A DNA stretch of 64,000 nucleotides from Hypomyces perniciosus (GCA_008477525.1 SPDT01000005.1:4526001-4590000); one strand, 5' to 3'. Counted from the first letter of the stretch, positions 20,345 through 32,802 are shown. Notes: generated from the letters alone by a model not told the origin. Numbers and translations are program-made.

Positions 20345-21391
20345 ATGGCGGATATCCGGAAATTGATCCAGCAGTCGCTGCCAGTAGACGTCAGCAAGCC
20401 ATACGATCCCTCAACCCTCAAGGATAAGACTGTGCTCATAACAGGTGGAGCCAATGGATTGGGCGCGCACATGGTCCGCCACTGGGCCTCTCACGGAGCG
20501 AATGTTATAATTGGAGATATTTCTGATGCGGCAGGGGAGGAGCTCGTGGCGTCGCTTCGGATGGAGTATCCCAAGGGGGTCTTCGAGTTCTGGCACTGCG
20601 ATGTCACGGACTGGGAGTCTCAGGTCAACCTTTTCGAGGCTGCTGTGAAAGCCAGTCCCCATGGGGCCATAGACGTTGTGGTTCCCAATGCAGGAATCCT
20701 TCTCGCTGGAGAGGCAATGAAGTTTGAGAATCCCAGTCTGAAGGATGGTCAACTCCACAAGCCTAACACGGCGACCTTCGACGTGAACATCAAGGGGGTC
20801 ACATATACCACACACCTTGCGATCTATCACCTTTCCCAGAACAACCGGCCAGACCGCTGCATTCTTCTCATTGGTTCCTTGTCGTCTCTTATACCTTTAC
20901 CGGGCCAGGCCCAATACACCATGAGCAAGCATGCCGTCCTGGGTCTCTTCCGTACCCTGCGTGGAACGGCTTTTATGAAGAGCATCCGTGTCAACATGAT
21001 TGCACCCTATTACACCGCACAGACCGCGATGCTAAGGCCGTCGGCGGAGGCGATGTTCCTGTCAGGCTCTGCTGGCCCGGGACAAGTTCCGGATGTCGTC
21101 GATGCTGCCACACGTCTGATTGCTGATGAGTCAGTCGTCGGCCGTTCGCTTGTCATCGGTCCACGCATGAAGTCTCACGGCATTGAGGGTTTCGAGCAGG
21201 ACGAACGCTTTGTCGTGGCTGATGAAGAAGGCGGCGGCCAAGGACGGGGAATCTGGGAGTGTTATGCCCACGACTACGATGAGGCAGACATGTTTGTGCG
21301 GAGATATGTGTGGTTTCTCAATGCGGTTGCGAATGCTAGAGGAATGTTTGCGTGGGTCAGTGATATTCTTGGTATTTGGAAGAGAACTTGA
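20345..21391 (+). CDS. Classical short-chain dehydrogenase/reductase
   Basis: Single exon, 348 aa. The cofactor motif TGGANGLG is at residues 33-40. An acidic residue closes the next strand (IIGDIS, D58), pointing to NAD(H) rather than NADP(H). The PNAG motif is at 114-117, catalytic Ser is in LIGSLSS (about 178-181), and Tyr191-x3-Lys195 lies in QYTMSKHA. This is the standard Rossmann oxidoreductase of the family that includes 15-hydroxyprostaglandin dehydrogenase-like fungal enzymes. A C-terminal tail of about 70 residues (aromatic, WECYAHDYDEADMF) exceeds the usual 250-280 aa core and is common in the fungal subgroup. The substrate cannot be told. Its neighbours are secreted proteins, not a metabolic cluster. 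Confidence 0.88.
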   Translation: MADIRKLIQQSLPVDVSKPYDPSTLKDKTVLITGGANGLGAHMVRHWASHGANVIIGDISDAAGEELVASLRMEYPKGVFEFWHCDVTDWESQVNLFEAAVKASPHGAIDVVVPNAGILLAGEAMKFENPSLKDGQLHKPNTATFDVNIKGVTYTTHLAIYHLSQNNRPDRCILLIGSLSSLIPLPGQAQYTMSKHAVLGLFRTLRGTAFMKSIRVNMIAPYYTAQTAMLRPSAEAMFLSGSAGPGQVPDVVDAATRLIADESVVGRSLVIGPRMKSHGIEGFEQDERFVVADEEGGGQGRGIWECYAHDYDEADMFVRRYVWFLNAVANARGMFAWVSDILGIWKRT

Positions 21392-21471
21392 GCCTTTGTG
21401 CTCAACACGACGCTAGAAACTATCATTCATAACTGCCATTCATAAACCATCCTCAAAAAGACACACCGGCA

Positions 21472-22008
21472 TTAAAAGGTCGCTCCTCCGCACTGAATTG
21501 ACCGGGCATTGTTGAACCAATACTGTGGGAAATCCTTCTTCCTTGCCTCAGTCCACGCTCTGATATCAGCGAGACCTGGTTGATAGATCGTGCTAGACTT
21601 GAAATTTCCAGGATCATCATAGCAATCACCTGGCTTCACGGTAAAGGTGCAAACGATGTCTATTCAGTCAGAAAAAAGATCGCGACCCTCAGAGCTAGGA
21701 ATATATAACACTCACTCTTGGGCATCCAGATGGATCCGATAGTATTGAATCCAATCTCACGGCAGTCGTTGACTTGCTCGAACGTAAGACTTTTAGCGGG
21801 ACCCGTGTAGTTCCTTCTTGAGAGTCAGTAATCTGATATGACACAGATACGATTCAACCTACGGTCCAGCCCAGATCCAAATAGTATTGGGAGCACGGCG
21901 TGCGATCTCTGGGATGTTGGGTTCGGCCTCAGCCGCAGGTGCGCAGCTGCCAATCTGGGCAATGGCCGCAAGAGAGAGCAATGCCGCGTTTTTAATGTTG
22001 AACAACAT
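21472..22008 (-). CDS. Small secreted protein, three exons, 143 aa
   Basis: Exons 22008-21863, 21813-21716 and 21659-21472. Introns are GTAGGT..AAG (49 nt) and GTGAGT..TAG (56 nt), and phases match at both joints. The protein begins with a 22-residue signal peptide (MLFNIKNAALLSLAAIAQIG), then an acidic pro-like stretch ending in RR. A mature domain of about 105 residues follows, with four cysteines (NDCREIG, IVCTF, GDCYDD, IQCGGATF) and several aromatics, enough for two disulfides. I do not recognise the family; it has the look of a small secreted effector or antimicrobial-type protein. No single reading frame is longer than 65 codons, so it shows only after splicing. The first acceptor is a tandem AAGAAG site that would add or drop one residue. 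Confidence 0.78.
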
Positions 22009-25000
22009 TGTGGAAGAGTCGTTAGGATAAGGAGTTGACAAGGTGGTAAACAAGTACGGAGTAGGCAGGATAGCGAACGGTTGTCGGGTTGGGGCAGACT
22101 AACGTACTTATATCATGAAAGCTAGAAATGTCAGTAAGTCCAGAAGTAGGTAGACCTCATACAAACAAATCGGGCACGCCCCTGGAAGCGGGTCGCAGAA
22201 GGAATGGTACGCCGGGACTCCCTAGTAGTACTAAGAAGGGGTTGCCAGGCTTCTGTCTTATAATAGACCTCGTAGGAAGCACTTTACTTGGTTAGAACAG
22301 TGTCTAGATTAATATGACATGTCGATCATTCGTTTGAAACGCGTATCCCGCATCTTACCACGCAAAAAGCTAGGATTAAACATAACTACTCGAGGCTTAT
22401 AGACGATACGAGTAAATAGCCGTAATACTCGTATCTACATTCCCCAGACGAGGGTCTTGAAGGCGCTTGAGAGCGAAATGAAGCGCATACTACGGAGTAC
22501 TAGTATAGTAGTAGTACAGTCCTAGAAGGTAGTGGGTAGTATGCCTTATGTGACGCTTCTATATAGTACTAGTTCCGTTGACTGCTTCAACAACAAGTAG
22601 TACTATCGCAATACACTATATGATATTACTATTACTAAAAAGGCAGGGGGGGCACGGATATATTCTCATACCCTGACAGCCATCACGGTAATAACTTGCC
22701 GCCGCCAAGCTGCTATTCCAAGGACCATACGGAGTACATACAGAGTAGACCGAAGACATACCAGCAGTCAGGCATCCTTGTAGGCCATTTCTATCTATGT
22801 ACGAAGTACTCCGTACGAGTAGTATATATGTGGTATGTTCAGCAAGGGTAGCCTGTAGTGCTGGTGTTATTCAGCACCCATTCTAGTCCAAACAAGGTAG
22901 GTCGAGTCGTCGTCGTGCCAGGGCCCAGATTAATAGTGCATATTATTATTAGCTAGGAGCTATATGGCCCCAAAAGTACGAACATTACCCCGTATGTGGG
23001 AGTGCCTTCTACTTCCGTATGTACGAGTGCTACAATTCCAGGAAACGAGATTCATACTTATTGATGCGGCTTTCTCCATAATACTCTCTCTTCAGAACTC
23101 GTATAGAGGACGCAAAATGGAACCTATTTGCGAGTAGTATGCTACTCCGTAGAGTGGCTAAGTTTGGTGTGTTGCCCAAAATTACTACCAATCATCCCCA
23201 GGCTTGGAAGCCATGTAATTTTAGTCCGACTGTGCCCGGTTTCTAGGGGCCTTATAAATTAGCTGGTAGATAATCTCCTAGCGCATAGGATTCCCATCGG
23301 TGATTAACAAAATGTTCAAATGATGAGGAACATGTGAATGGATTCCTCCAGAAAAAGAATGAACCACCTGATTTGACGCCTCCCATTAACCGAAGAGGTA
23401 ATCCTCGCTTAAGAATAGGAATGATAATAAAGCAATAATAGCCCAACGCAAAATTTTGGCCGTTGCATACCTTGGTTATCGCAGGATGATTAAACTGCTG
23501 ACTAGGAGTTAACCAATCTGACCCCCATTACTAATACGACTGGCCCTCGTCGTGAAAGCAGGTCGGGGATAGGTCCTCTTGTCGTATGGACACGCAAGTA
23601 CAGCATGCATGTCGATATTCCGATTCCCGATTGCTTCGCACAATGTGTACGGAGTAGCTCGGACAGCTCTTAAACTGTTCGCTAGAGCACATTACTCATG
23701 TCACGTCGCGTATTGAGGACCTTGTCATTGTCTGCCAGGCAGTTCTATCTGGAGATGCGTCCACCCAAGCCTACCCGAATGTTAACACATCACATTACTT
23801 TTGTGCAAAGATGTTTTCTTATCTCGTTTTTTATCCCGCTGGTGGGGACTGTAAACGTTAGTTGGCTTACATAGTATTAGAGTGGCTCTTACGAGTACAT
23901 ACCTAGGTACGTAAAGATCTGCAGACTCGCTAGGGAGCTGAGATACTCCAAATAATTACGTATCTCACTCCGCTCCCCATGGACAAGCAAGTCCCGCGCT
24001 CTGTCATAAATCCATATCATCGACTCAGTGAGCCCGGAGGAGCTTTATATAGTATACGGAGTAATGGGTATCTGCATCAGCTAAGACTTCGTGGGGCGAC
24101 GTCCTGCATTAGCCAGCATTTCGAGCGACTTGGTGTACACAAATAAACAGCGAGAGAGTGGGACATCCTCCAAGGTTCCAATTAATAGTGCATCCATACT
24201 ACATACTACCTATGTACTCTATCTCTAGAGCCTGTCTCACGGCAATACGGCCCGATTTTTGAAGATCCTCGGTGGACAGTGAAATCGCCTTCGATATCGC
24301 ACACTCAAAATCCTTAATTCCTTAGGACCCAGCTAGATTGTACGAGTAATACTCGTACAATCGTAAAAAATTAAACAAAGCGCTAAAATCTTATAGAAGC
24401 CACAAAGAATAGTAGTACTTCGTCCTTCGTATTAGATGATACTAACTAAAGATAAGACTCCGTGTGTTGTCCGAATCTAACCCGAAACGCAGTGTGGTGG
24501 AGAGTTTCCATATAGAAAGTGTAAAGAAATATAGCTACACATACGTGCATACCTCGGGTAATGTTGCTGCATCCATCCCTACTCATTTGGCACCGCATCC
24601 CTACCCGGCTCGTAGAATTCACCGGTTAGAGCTCGGCGTGATTTGCATTACTAGTAGTACGCAAATATCTCCACTGTAAGATAAGAATTTGATTGTGAAG
24701 AGGAGGATATGTACTGGAGCATAGACAGGAATCTGGGATCGAAAGCCATATCTCAGAGAGGAACCCGACCATGGTAATTTATTGATCTTACAAAGTACTT
24801 GCTTTTCAAGACGCCGTTTTCCTGGCCAAGGCTGGTGGTAATGAACCTATCTATGCGGCGGTCAGTCCATCCTCCCTGGCAGCCAGTAAGATATCAAATC
24901 AAGTCAAGGAACCACTCACTGTACGGATAGAAACTGTTAGCACAAGATTGCGAAGCTGGAGACGCCTTGCGGGCACCAACACGCCTGGTGATGAAGAAAC

Positions 25001-25017
25001 CACCAAAACACACCATC
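22009..25017. other. Gene-empty 3 kb rich in TACGGAGTA motifs
   Basis: No gene is supported. The 9-mer TACGGAGTA or its complement occurs at 22055, 22491, 22728, 22807, 23648 and 24055, with related TACGAAGTA and TACGAGTA copies nearby. The segment next to 25017 is the 3' flank of PGS1. Confidence 0.6.
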
Positions 25018-26735
25018 TTACAATGCCCCTCCAACAGCCTGTACAATCCACATGGCAATCCGCACCTTCAAGCTCACCCTCCTCTCATTCCGCGTAAAAT
25101 CATCCAAGGTCACTCCAGCCGCATGATCCTGCAGCCACCGCTGCTCCTCTGCCAGCCGCGCTTTCAAAGTTTCATTTCGAGTAACAATAAGCGTGCCAGC
25201 CTCGAGGTCTAGAGAGTAGCTCCGCTTGGTATAGTTGGAGCTGCCAATGATGGTCATGGACGGGTTTACGTCCCCCGGCATCGTCACCCACATGCCTTTG
25301 GCATGGTATGTCCATCCACCAGGTTGATCAGCGGTGCCGAAGCGCCATTCCTTCAGGGTGATATCACCATCGCGGCCGCGCTGATGGACTGCATCCAGGA
25401 AGCGACGAGCGAGGAGAACGTAAGCGTCTGGCAGAAGACCAGAAACCCCCTTTGACTTATAAAAGCCATTTGCCTCAGGAGCCGCCGTGATGACAACGTT
25501 GTTTCTTGAGGCAGTGCTCAGTAGTAGCTTAGTTAATGAAGGAGCAGGGTTAAAATAGCCTGCGGTAAATGTCCACGACGATCCTCGGTACGCGGGCAAG
25601 GCCAGCCTCTCCAAGATCCGCGTTAATATGGGGAGCTCAGTTGAGCTGTCCGGCCGCATGACCTGTGACATCTGGCCCAGCATGTAGACCCGGGTGTCAG
25701 CAAAGTCACTTGCCGAGCTCCTTTGCGGTGCTGATATTAATGCCTGAAGCGTAGATGTGGTGCTTTTGATAAATGAGTCTGGTTTTTCCAGTGGTGATGG
25801 GGCCGAGTTTGTTTTCGGCCAAGCAAGAGTATATCCGGCAACGTCATCGTGTGACGGTTCGACGAGGAAACTGAATGAAGCAACGCCATTGTGAAGCTTC
25901 CAGAAGTGATCGGTGACCGCCCTGGAGGCAAAGAGGTGATAGCGATCTTGTCGGTTGGTGAAGTAGTCTGTCGACAAGTTCGCCCTGGACAGTAAACCTC
26001 GTCAGCTCCATTCACCCAAACATGTGCCAGAGTCCCCATGGCCAACATCTCTAGGGCACATACCCAGACATGATAATCTCGTCATCTACCCCGTACAGCT
26101 TCATGTGCTGCAACCCCCATCCCTCATTGATCCTCTTCGGTATATACTGCTTCCGCAACCCAGTCAAGTTCGGCGTATGGTACATCCGAATCTCGACTCG
26201 ATCAGCCCCAAACTCCGTCACCAAAGGTGCAAGCAGCGATGCGCACGATGGATTCGGCGACTCTCTGGTCCCCCGCAGCGCATCCGTCAAGATACTCAAC
26301 TTCAGCTCCGGATTGTGCCTCAACGCCTCCCGCAGAGTCTCAATCAGCTCCTTCTCCGACTTTCCGATATACAATGTAGACAAGAATATCCTCTTCTTCG
26401 CATTCTGTATGCGATCCTAATTCCCGCCCAATCAGCTTCAGCTTCTTTCTATTCGCTCGTCCCTAGTCGTTCGCTCGCACCTTGAGAGTTTCGTAGAATT
26501 CCGCCGGCGTTTTCAAGACACGGATTTGCTCTCCCCGGACATCGAAGCTCGGCGCCATGCGATCCAGCTCGCTCACGAACGGCATCAGTAATCCTGCCCC
26601 GCTGGCAGAACTCGGCGCGGGAGCTGCTTGAGGCGTCGCATAGCTTCTGCGCTGCAGTCGAGGTGCCGAGATGCTTGGTTTCTGCTGGAGAACTCGTGCT
26701 CTTGAGGCGCACCTGGCGCAACTCCGGACGAGCAT
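25018..26735 (-). CDS. pgs1: CDP-diacylglycerol--glycerol-3-phosphate 3-phosphatidyltransferase (Pgs1)
   Basis: Exons 26735-26481, 26416-26064 and 25984-25018 give 524 aa with matching phases (0 and 2). The enzyme makes phosphatidylglycerophosphate, the committed step to cardiolipin in the mitochondrial inner membrane. It belongs to the phospholipase D superfamily and shows both HKD-type motifs: HMKLYGVDD at residues 189-197 followed by SGANLSTDYFTNRQDRY, and HAKGMWV followed by IIGSSNYTKRSY near the C-terminus. The N-terminus is Arg/Ser-rich without acidic residues (MLVRSCARCASRARVLQQKP), as expected of a matrix-targeting presequence. Length agrees with other fungal Pgs1 proteins. It shares a 249-bp divergent promoter with the complex I subunit gene NDUFA12. 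Confidence 0.95.
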
Positions 26736-26984
26736 ATCTGTAGAGCGCAATTGACCCTGTCGAGGCTTTGGGGAATTGTCCGTCGCAGAGAAATTCCCCG
26801 GAAATAAATTCCATGTGCATGAGCTTCCTCGGTGTGGACAGCTCACCGAGCAAAGGGTTCCATGCCGAGGTTTTGCCGCGCTGTGGGAATCTTCAACCCC
26901 AACGACAGCATCATAGCATCTCTCCCACCACGACCCTTTAATCCCCTACGCATTATAGAGGTGGAATTGCCCGCTACCGCCACC
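26736..26984. promoter_or_regulatory. Divergent promoter of PGS1 and NDUFA12
   Basis: 249 bp separate the two start codons. Both products are mitochondrial, so co-regulation is plausible but inferred only from geometry. No TATA box is obvious. Confidence 0.55.
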
Positions 26985-27680
26985 ATGTCGACGATCACAA
27001 GAACGCTGGGCAATCTGCGCAAGATTGGTGTCAAGGTTTGCGGCTCTGTACTCGTTCCAATGGCGCTCTAGCTGACCATCTCCGCAGGATTACTTCCGAC
27101 AGATGCTGGTACGTGACCAGTCCTTCAAGCACCGCACTCATCGATATCTCGACTAACGCACAGCTCTCTCTCTCATCGAATAGTACATCGGTACGCATAC
27201 CGTCTCTTTCCTTCAAGCTCCTCCCGCCTCGGACCGCCCATTCTAACACCAGTTGAACAACAGGTGACACCAAGCACGGCCGCCTCATAGGCCAGGATCG
27301 CGCGGGCAACAAGTACTTCGAGAACAACGAGGAGCTTCCCCTCCGAACCCGCTGGGTTGAGTACGCCAAGCACGACTACGACGCCGGCCAGATCGAGCCC
27401 GGCTGGCACGCCTGGATCAGCTACTCCCTTGACAAGCCCCCCACCGAGGATGCCCTGATCGCGACGGGTACGAGACACTTTGAGCCTGCGGGACCGAAAC
27501 CCAACTATACCATGAGCCGGGGTGCCTTCAAGACGTACAACACGTAAGTGATGGTCCGACAGGATGCGGGAAATGGCCACTCGTGAGGGGCCCGGCATAA
27601 TTGGATGATGCTAACGACTCGTGTCCAGAACGAAAGCCAAGATCACTGCTTGGGAGCCAGTGGCTGTGCAGCGAGCGTGA
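26985..27680 (+). CDS. NDUFA12: NADH:ubiquinone oxidoreductase subunit NDUFA12 (B17.2), with a 7-nt exon
   Basis: Five exons: 26985-27035, 27088-27108, 27184-27190, 27264-27543 and 27629-27680, total 136 aa. The second and third coding exons are 21 and 7 nt long. The 7-nt exon TACATCG supplies Tyr-Ile and the first base of Gly, giving QML-YIG-DTKHGRLIGQD, which matches the conserved B17.2 start (YIGDTK.G.LIG.D). All borders are GT..AG, and branch-like GACTAACGC precedes the micro-exon. The core shows RTRWVEYAKHDYDAGQIEP and GWHAWI, hallmarks of this accessory subunit of the complex I matrix arm. No presequence is seen, as is usual for the family. The gene converges on NNT, with 280 bp between their stop codons. 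Confidence 0.93.
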
Positions 27681-27960
27681 GGGTTTTGTTTGTTTTAGAA
27701 GCGGGTCGTGTACATACGGGATTACACGAATCAAGTGAATTAAACTATGAAACAAGAACAAAAAACCTCAATGTGCAATTATTCTCACGGAAAACACTGT
27801 CTTAACGTACAGGCAAAACACAATAACTACAGTAAGTCAGATCCGACGAAGAATGGCGAAATAACAAACCTCCCCTATGCTATCTAGCTCATCTATTGCG
27901 ATGCAACAAATGCTCAGTCAAGGTGGAACAAACCACTGCAATGCAATTGCGTTTGCACTT

Positions 27961-30900
27961 CTACATCTTGCCCTCTACTGCAGTCTTGATTGCTATGAGA
28001 TTGTCAGTACAGGTGCTCATGAAACAATGGGGGATTTGATGTGAGGAGTACACACCTTCGCAGGAAACCTTGGCGTCGCCAAAGAGCATCTTTGTGTTCG
28101 GCATGTAGAACATGGGGTTTGGTACATCAGCTGCTCTTTGTTAGTGGATCACAACTCAGAATGTCGCTGGACACCAGATATCCCGTCACTCACCATAGCC
28201 GCTCCCAAGACTCCTCTTCATCACCACAACTTGCTTCGCTTTCCAGGCATGCAACACGGGCATTCCCTCGATTGAGCTACCCTTCTCCATCGCAATCGGA
28301 TTGACGGTGTCATTGGCGCCAATCACCAAGGCAAGGTCGGTCTCGGAGAAGTCATCGTTGATCTCGTCCATTTCCAGAACAATATCATATGGAACACTTG
28401 CCTCGGCGAGAAGGACATTGCACTGGCCAGGCATCCGGCCAGCAACGGGATGAATGGCAAAACGCACCGTGATGCCCTTTGAGCGCAACAGCTGAACGAT
28501 GCTTGATAGGGCGTACTGTGCTTTCGCAACAGCCATTCCATATCCCACTATTATGATGACAGACTCGGAATTCAGCAATGAATCCGCGAGGTCGTCGACT
28601 GAGGTTTCTGTGACCTGACCCTGTGGCTTATACTCTTGAACAGCTGTGGGTGTTGAAAGGCCACCAAAGAGGACATTTGTCAATGAACGATTCATTGCGA
28701 CGCACATGACGTACGATAGGATAGATCCGGAAACACCAATAAGGGCCCCGACAGATGTTAGGAGAGGATTATCCAGCATAAACCCTTCAGCCACCAGGGC
28801 AAAGCCACTGTAGGCGTTCAAAACGGTGATGACGACGGCTAATACATTCGTCAGCGGCAATATCTCAGCCACACACTCGACCTCACGTTGACTTACGCAT
28901 GTCAGCTCCTCCGATAGCAGATGTTGTGGTGTAGCCTTTGATGAAACTGAGAGCCGCGTTTGCTGCCAGAGCTCCAGCAGCAATCATAGGACTTCCGGGG
29001 GCGAGCGTGAGAAATGCGCCGAATGTTGCAACGTTTGATGCCAGCAAGCCCGAGTTAATGATGTGTCGCCCAGGAATGATCGTGGGGCGGGAGGCCATAC
29101 GACCAGCAAGCTTAAGGAACGCAACAATTGACCCCGTGAAAGTTATGCCACCTACATACAACGATGAGCATGGGGTTGGCTGGATTTGGATATGTCAAAA
29201 CAGGGAAACATACCGATCAAAACACCGAGATATGCGGTTACCATGTGCAGAGTCGAAACATCGGAAATATCAGCCATGACGCTACCAATGCTAGTCAACA
29301 CTGCAGCAAGACCAACGACGGAGTGCAAGGCAGCGACGGTTTGGGGCAAATCAGTAGGAGTGATGCGCTTGCCAATAAGCATTCCTAAATATAGTCAATT
29401 ACCAGGCATTACTGATTCGTCTCTTCGACTACTTACCAGCAATAGCGCCCATGGCCGCCAGTCCGGTGAACTGGGTCAAAACCTCGGGGGAGAAACCTGC
29501 GGCAACCAAACTAGCGAGAACTCCAGAGCCAACACCTAGGATGCCCAGCATGTTGCCCATCCGAGCAGTTGCCTGAGAGGCCAATCCTGAAATGGAGCCA
29601 ATGCAGAGAACGGAGCTGACTAGGTATCCAGCCTGAACGAGACCAGCCGCACCAGTGGAAGCAGCAGCAATGAAGCCTCCACCAAACAGTGCAGCCGGGA
29701 TAGCATACAACCAGGGGTATTCAGGGGGATCAGTAGGTCCTAGTTCGACGATCAGTTTTCTTGGACATTGAGTTCTGGAGGCGATCCTTACTCTTGAACA
29801 TGTCTAGCATTCGCTTGGTGATGACAAAGCCTCCACCAACATTCACAAAGGCCAGCAGAACGCTTAGCGCACCAAATGTCTGGGGAATCGTCTCGGGGAA
29901 GAACCCTCCGCCAAGAATGAAAAGGCCTCCAACGCCAACCATTCCTGAAATCGCGTTTGTGACGCTCATGAGTGGCGAGTGCAGTGCTGGGACTACGCCC
30001 CAGACAACACGATAGCCGATTAAGCTAGCCAGCGCAAAGGTGAAGGCATTAGACATGAAGAGGGGGCCAGTAAACTTTCCAAGAGCCAGCATGCTTCCCA
30101 TTCCGGCCGTTATAGTAGCGACTTCACGAGATTTCTTCTGCCATGGAGAGAGCGCCACAGGTTCGACAACTGCTTCTGGGGTAACTGGCTTGGCTGGTGC
30201 CGGGGGTGGAGCTGGACGGGGAGCTGGTGGAAGAATTTCGCCCTTTTGCATCACAATAGCGCCGCGGACGACCTCGTCGGCCAGGTCAATCCCGAACTCT
30301 GTATCCTTTGGGGTCATAGAAAGAAGAAATTTGGTGATGTTGTTGGAGTACAGAGTGGACGACTGAGTGGGTAGCCTAGATGGAAGGTCGGTGTATCCAA
30401 TAACCTTGACGTCGTTGTATGTGGCCAGCTTACCCGGCTTGGTTGCTTCACAATTGCCTCCAGCCTCTGCTGCCAAATCGACAATGACACTTCCTGGTTT
30501 CATAACATCAAGTATATCTATCTTGATAAGTTTCGGCGCTGGCTTTCCAGGGATCAAGGCAGTAGTGATGATGATGTCAACTTCCTTCGCCTGCTCCTTG
30601 AACAGCTTCATCTCGGCTTCGATGAACTCTTTGCTCATCTCCTTGGCGTAGCCTCCAGCACCGGATCCATCCTCCTGGATATCGACCTCGATGAACTCTG
30701 CGCCGAGCGACTGAACCTGTTCCCTAGCAGCGGGCCTAGTATCAAACCCGCGGACAATGGCACCCATGCGACGAGCCGTTGCAATAGCACTGAGACCAGC
30801 TACACCAGCGCCAATGACCAAAACTTTACACGGTGGGATCTTGCCTGCAGCTGTAACTTGACCCGTCAAGAACCTGCCAAAGACGTTTGATGCCTCGAGA

Positions 30901-31720
30901 ACCGCCTTGTAGCCGGCAATGTTAGCCATGCTACTGAGAGCATCGAATACCTGAGCGCGAGAAATACGAGGAACCATATCCATTGCGAAGTACGTAGCGT
31001 TCCTCTCGGCAATCTTTGCGACGAGATCCTTGTTCTGGGCTGGTTGGAGGAACGAGATGACAGTTTGATGCTCCTTGATTGCGCCGACTTCGGCGATAGA
31101 TGGTCCACGAACTTTGAGTACAATATCAGCAGCAGACCAGATGCCCTGCGGCGAGTCCACAAGAGCCGCTCCGGCTTTTTCGTACGCATCGTCCAGGAAG
31201 TCAGCAGATACACCAGCGCCTCTTTCAATCAGAACTTTAGCATAGCCCTTCTTGAGAAGAAGTGCCACATTTGCAGGTGTCAAGGCGACGCGACGTTCGC
31301 CAGGAAAGGTCTCCCTTGGCACACCAACGCTAAGTTGGCCATAGGGGGTTGTCGGTGGCACTACAGTCGTTGATGTTGTCGAATACCTCTTCGGCACAGG
31401 AAGTGGAGGCAGCGTCACCACAGAGGCATATCGGACCAGCGCCAAAGGTTTGGTTGAGATGGTGACAGCCGTACGCTGTTGGCGCGAGGCCTTGAGGGTG
31501 CTGTGCCATTGACGGTGGCAGTTCAATAATGGTCTCACAACTGGAAGCAAAGTCAGCTGCCACGGATCCTTGGAGACTCGTATAATCGTTTCATCCGCCA
31601 GATGGTGAGGGGGCGAGTCTGACCATGAAGTCGAGATGCCACAAAACGAGAAGAAGACGAAGCAGACGACGGCGAGAAGCGCAGTTCGCCAGCCAGCGGG
31701 CGCAGGAGGTTGGACGCCAT
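27961..31720 (-). CDS. nnt: Mitochondrial proton-translocating NAD(P) transhydrogenase
   Basis: Eight exons: 31720-31624, 31540-29792, 29739-29437, 29384-29214, 29151-28897, 28838-28194, 28130-28056 and 27992-27961. All seven introns (52-83 nt) are phase 1 with GT..AG ends; total 1108 aa. The enzyme reduces NADP+ with NADH using the inner-membrane proton gradient. Domain order is an Arg/Ser-rich presequence (1 to about 95), AlaDh/PNT-type NAD(H) domain I (from [17 protein letters not shown] at 276-281), a Pro/Ala-rich linker, the membrane domain II with about a dozen hydrophobic helices, and NADP(H) domain III ([18 protein letters not shown], final [11 protein letters not shown]). The fused single-chain order matches animal and fungal enzymes rather than bacterial PntA/PntB. 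The run of seven phase-1 introns is regular. Start chosen at 31720 because exon 1 joins in frame through a CTGAC branch site. Confidence 0.95.
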
Positions 31721-32802
31721 CACGAACCGACCCTCATCTGAGGCGATTCGAGGTGACACACGTTGCGGCTACTACTCTGTCTGTCTGGCTGTGAGGGGGG
31801 TAAACAAGCAATATTAGCCATCCATGCAAAGTCAAGCAAGGCAGAGTGAAGCAAAGCAAAGCAAAGCAAAGAAAAGCAAAGCAAAGTCGTCTGGAGAGGT
31901 ATTCCTACCAAAGCGCCCTGACGAACCAACGCAAGCAGGAAGCAAACAGCCTCGAACCAGCATGAAGGAGAGAGAGCCAGAGGGAGAGAGAACAAGAGAG
32001 AGCAGCAGAGAGAGAGAGAGACAATCGATTGTCTATTGCGGAAAGCCGCGGATATGGCCAAGTTCAATGCTTAGAAACATCGCCAGAACCCCGCCTCAAG
32101 CCGGGCCATTATTGTTGCACCACTACGTAACAACGGGCAGGAAATGGTGGCATCACGGGCATGGAATTGACGCACTTATCCGTTCCCTTGTCTGCAAAAG
32201 ATACGAGGATATACAAGCTCTGCACGCGACACCACGCCTGTGGCCAAAGTACCGACATGAAGCCCGATCATCAGGTCATCATCACCTGCAGCTCCCTGCT
32301 AACTTAGGGAGCTTCCATGCCATCGAACGCCTCTCCAGCGACGGGACAGCGGCGCAAGTGCGGGGGCTCCAGGGGCTTTCCATGGCACTTACAGGGGTCA
32401 AAGGCGCTAAGTCCCCCCTAATCCCTGCCTCGCACGCCCACTGCGGGGAAACATTCGGCGCCAAAGCATGGGGAACCAGCGCTGAATAGTAGTACCTATG
32501 CGATACGCGGTTAAGATGGAGATTCGCATTTGGGGGCGATGAGTATGTAATGACGGGACCTCATTCATTCTATTCGCAGTGGCAATAATCACAACGCAAA
32601 ATTCGTCCTAATTCAGCATGAGCCTTTGTTATTATCTGATTATCAAATCACTTGATCAATGAGGAACAAGATCAAGCAACGACAGGAAGCCCATCTCCCC
32701 CTTAACCTTGAATCCCCCCCAAAGCTTGCCGGCTCTCCCAACTTCAACACATGTCCCTCTTTTTCCCGACTCTCATACCAAGTAGTCCAAAGTCCTTCAC
32801 AT
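31721..32802. other. Promoter region of NNT and 3' flank of a secreted-protein gene
   Basis: 1.1 kb without a supported gene. It holds purine-rich leader tracts (GAGAGA) and a GCAAA pentamer repeat upstream of NNT. An open plus frame (31824-32489) is compositionally a product of these repeats. Confidence 0.5.
31851..31886. repeat. GCAAA pentanucleotide microsatellite
   Basis: About seven GCAAA units with one imperfect unit, 130 bp upstream of the NNT start codon. Confidence 0.85.

Noticed and set aside
20345..22008. A biosynthetic gene cluster around the SDR
   Set aside because: No synthase, P450, transporter or pathway regulator lies nearby; the neighbours are secreted proteins and empty DNA.
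31824..32489. 221-codon plus frame upstream of NNT
   Set aside because: Begins in a GCAAA repeat and GA tract, antisense to the NNT leader; no domain.
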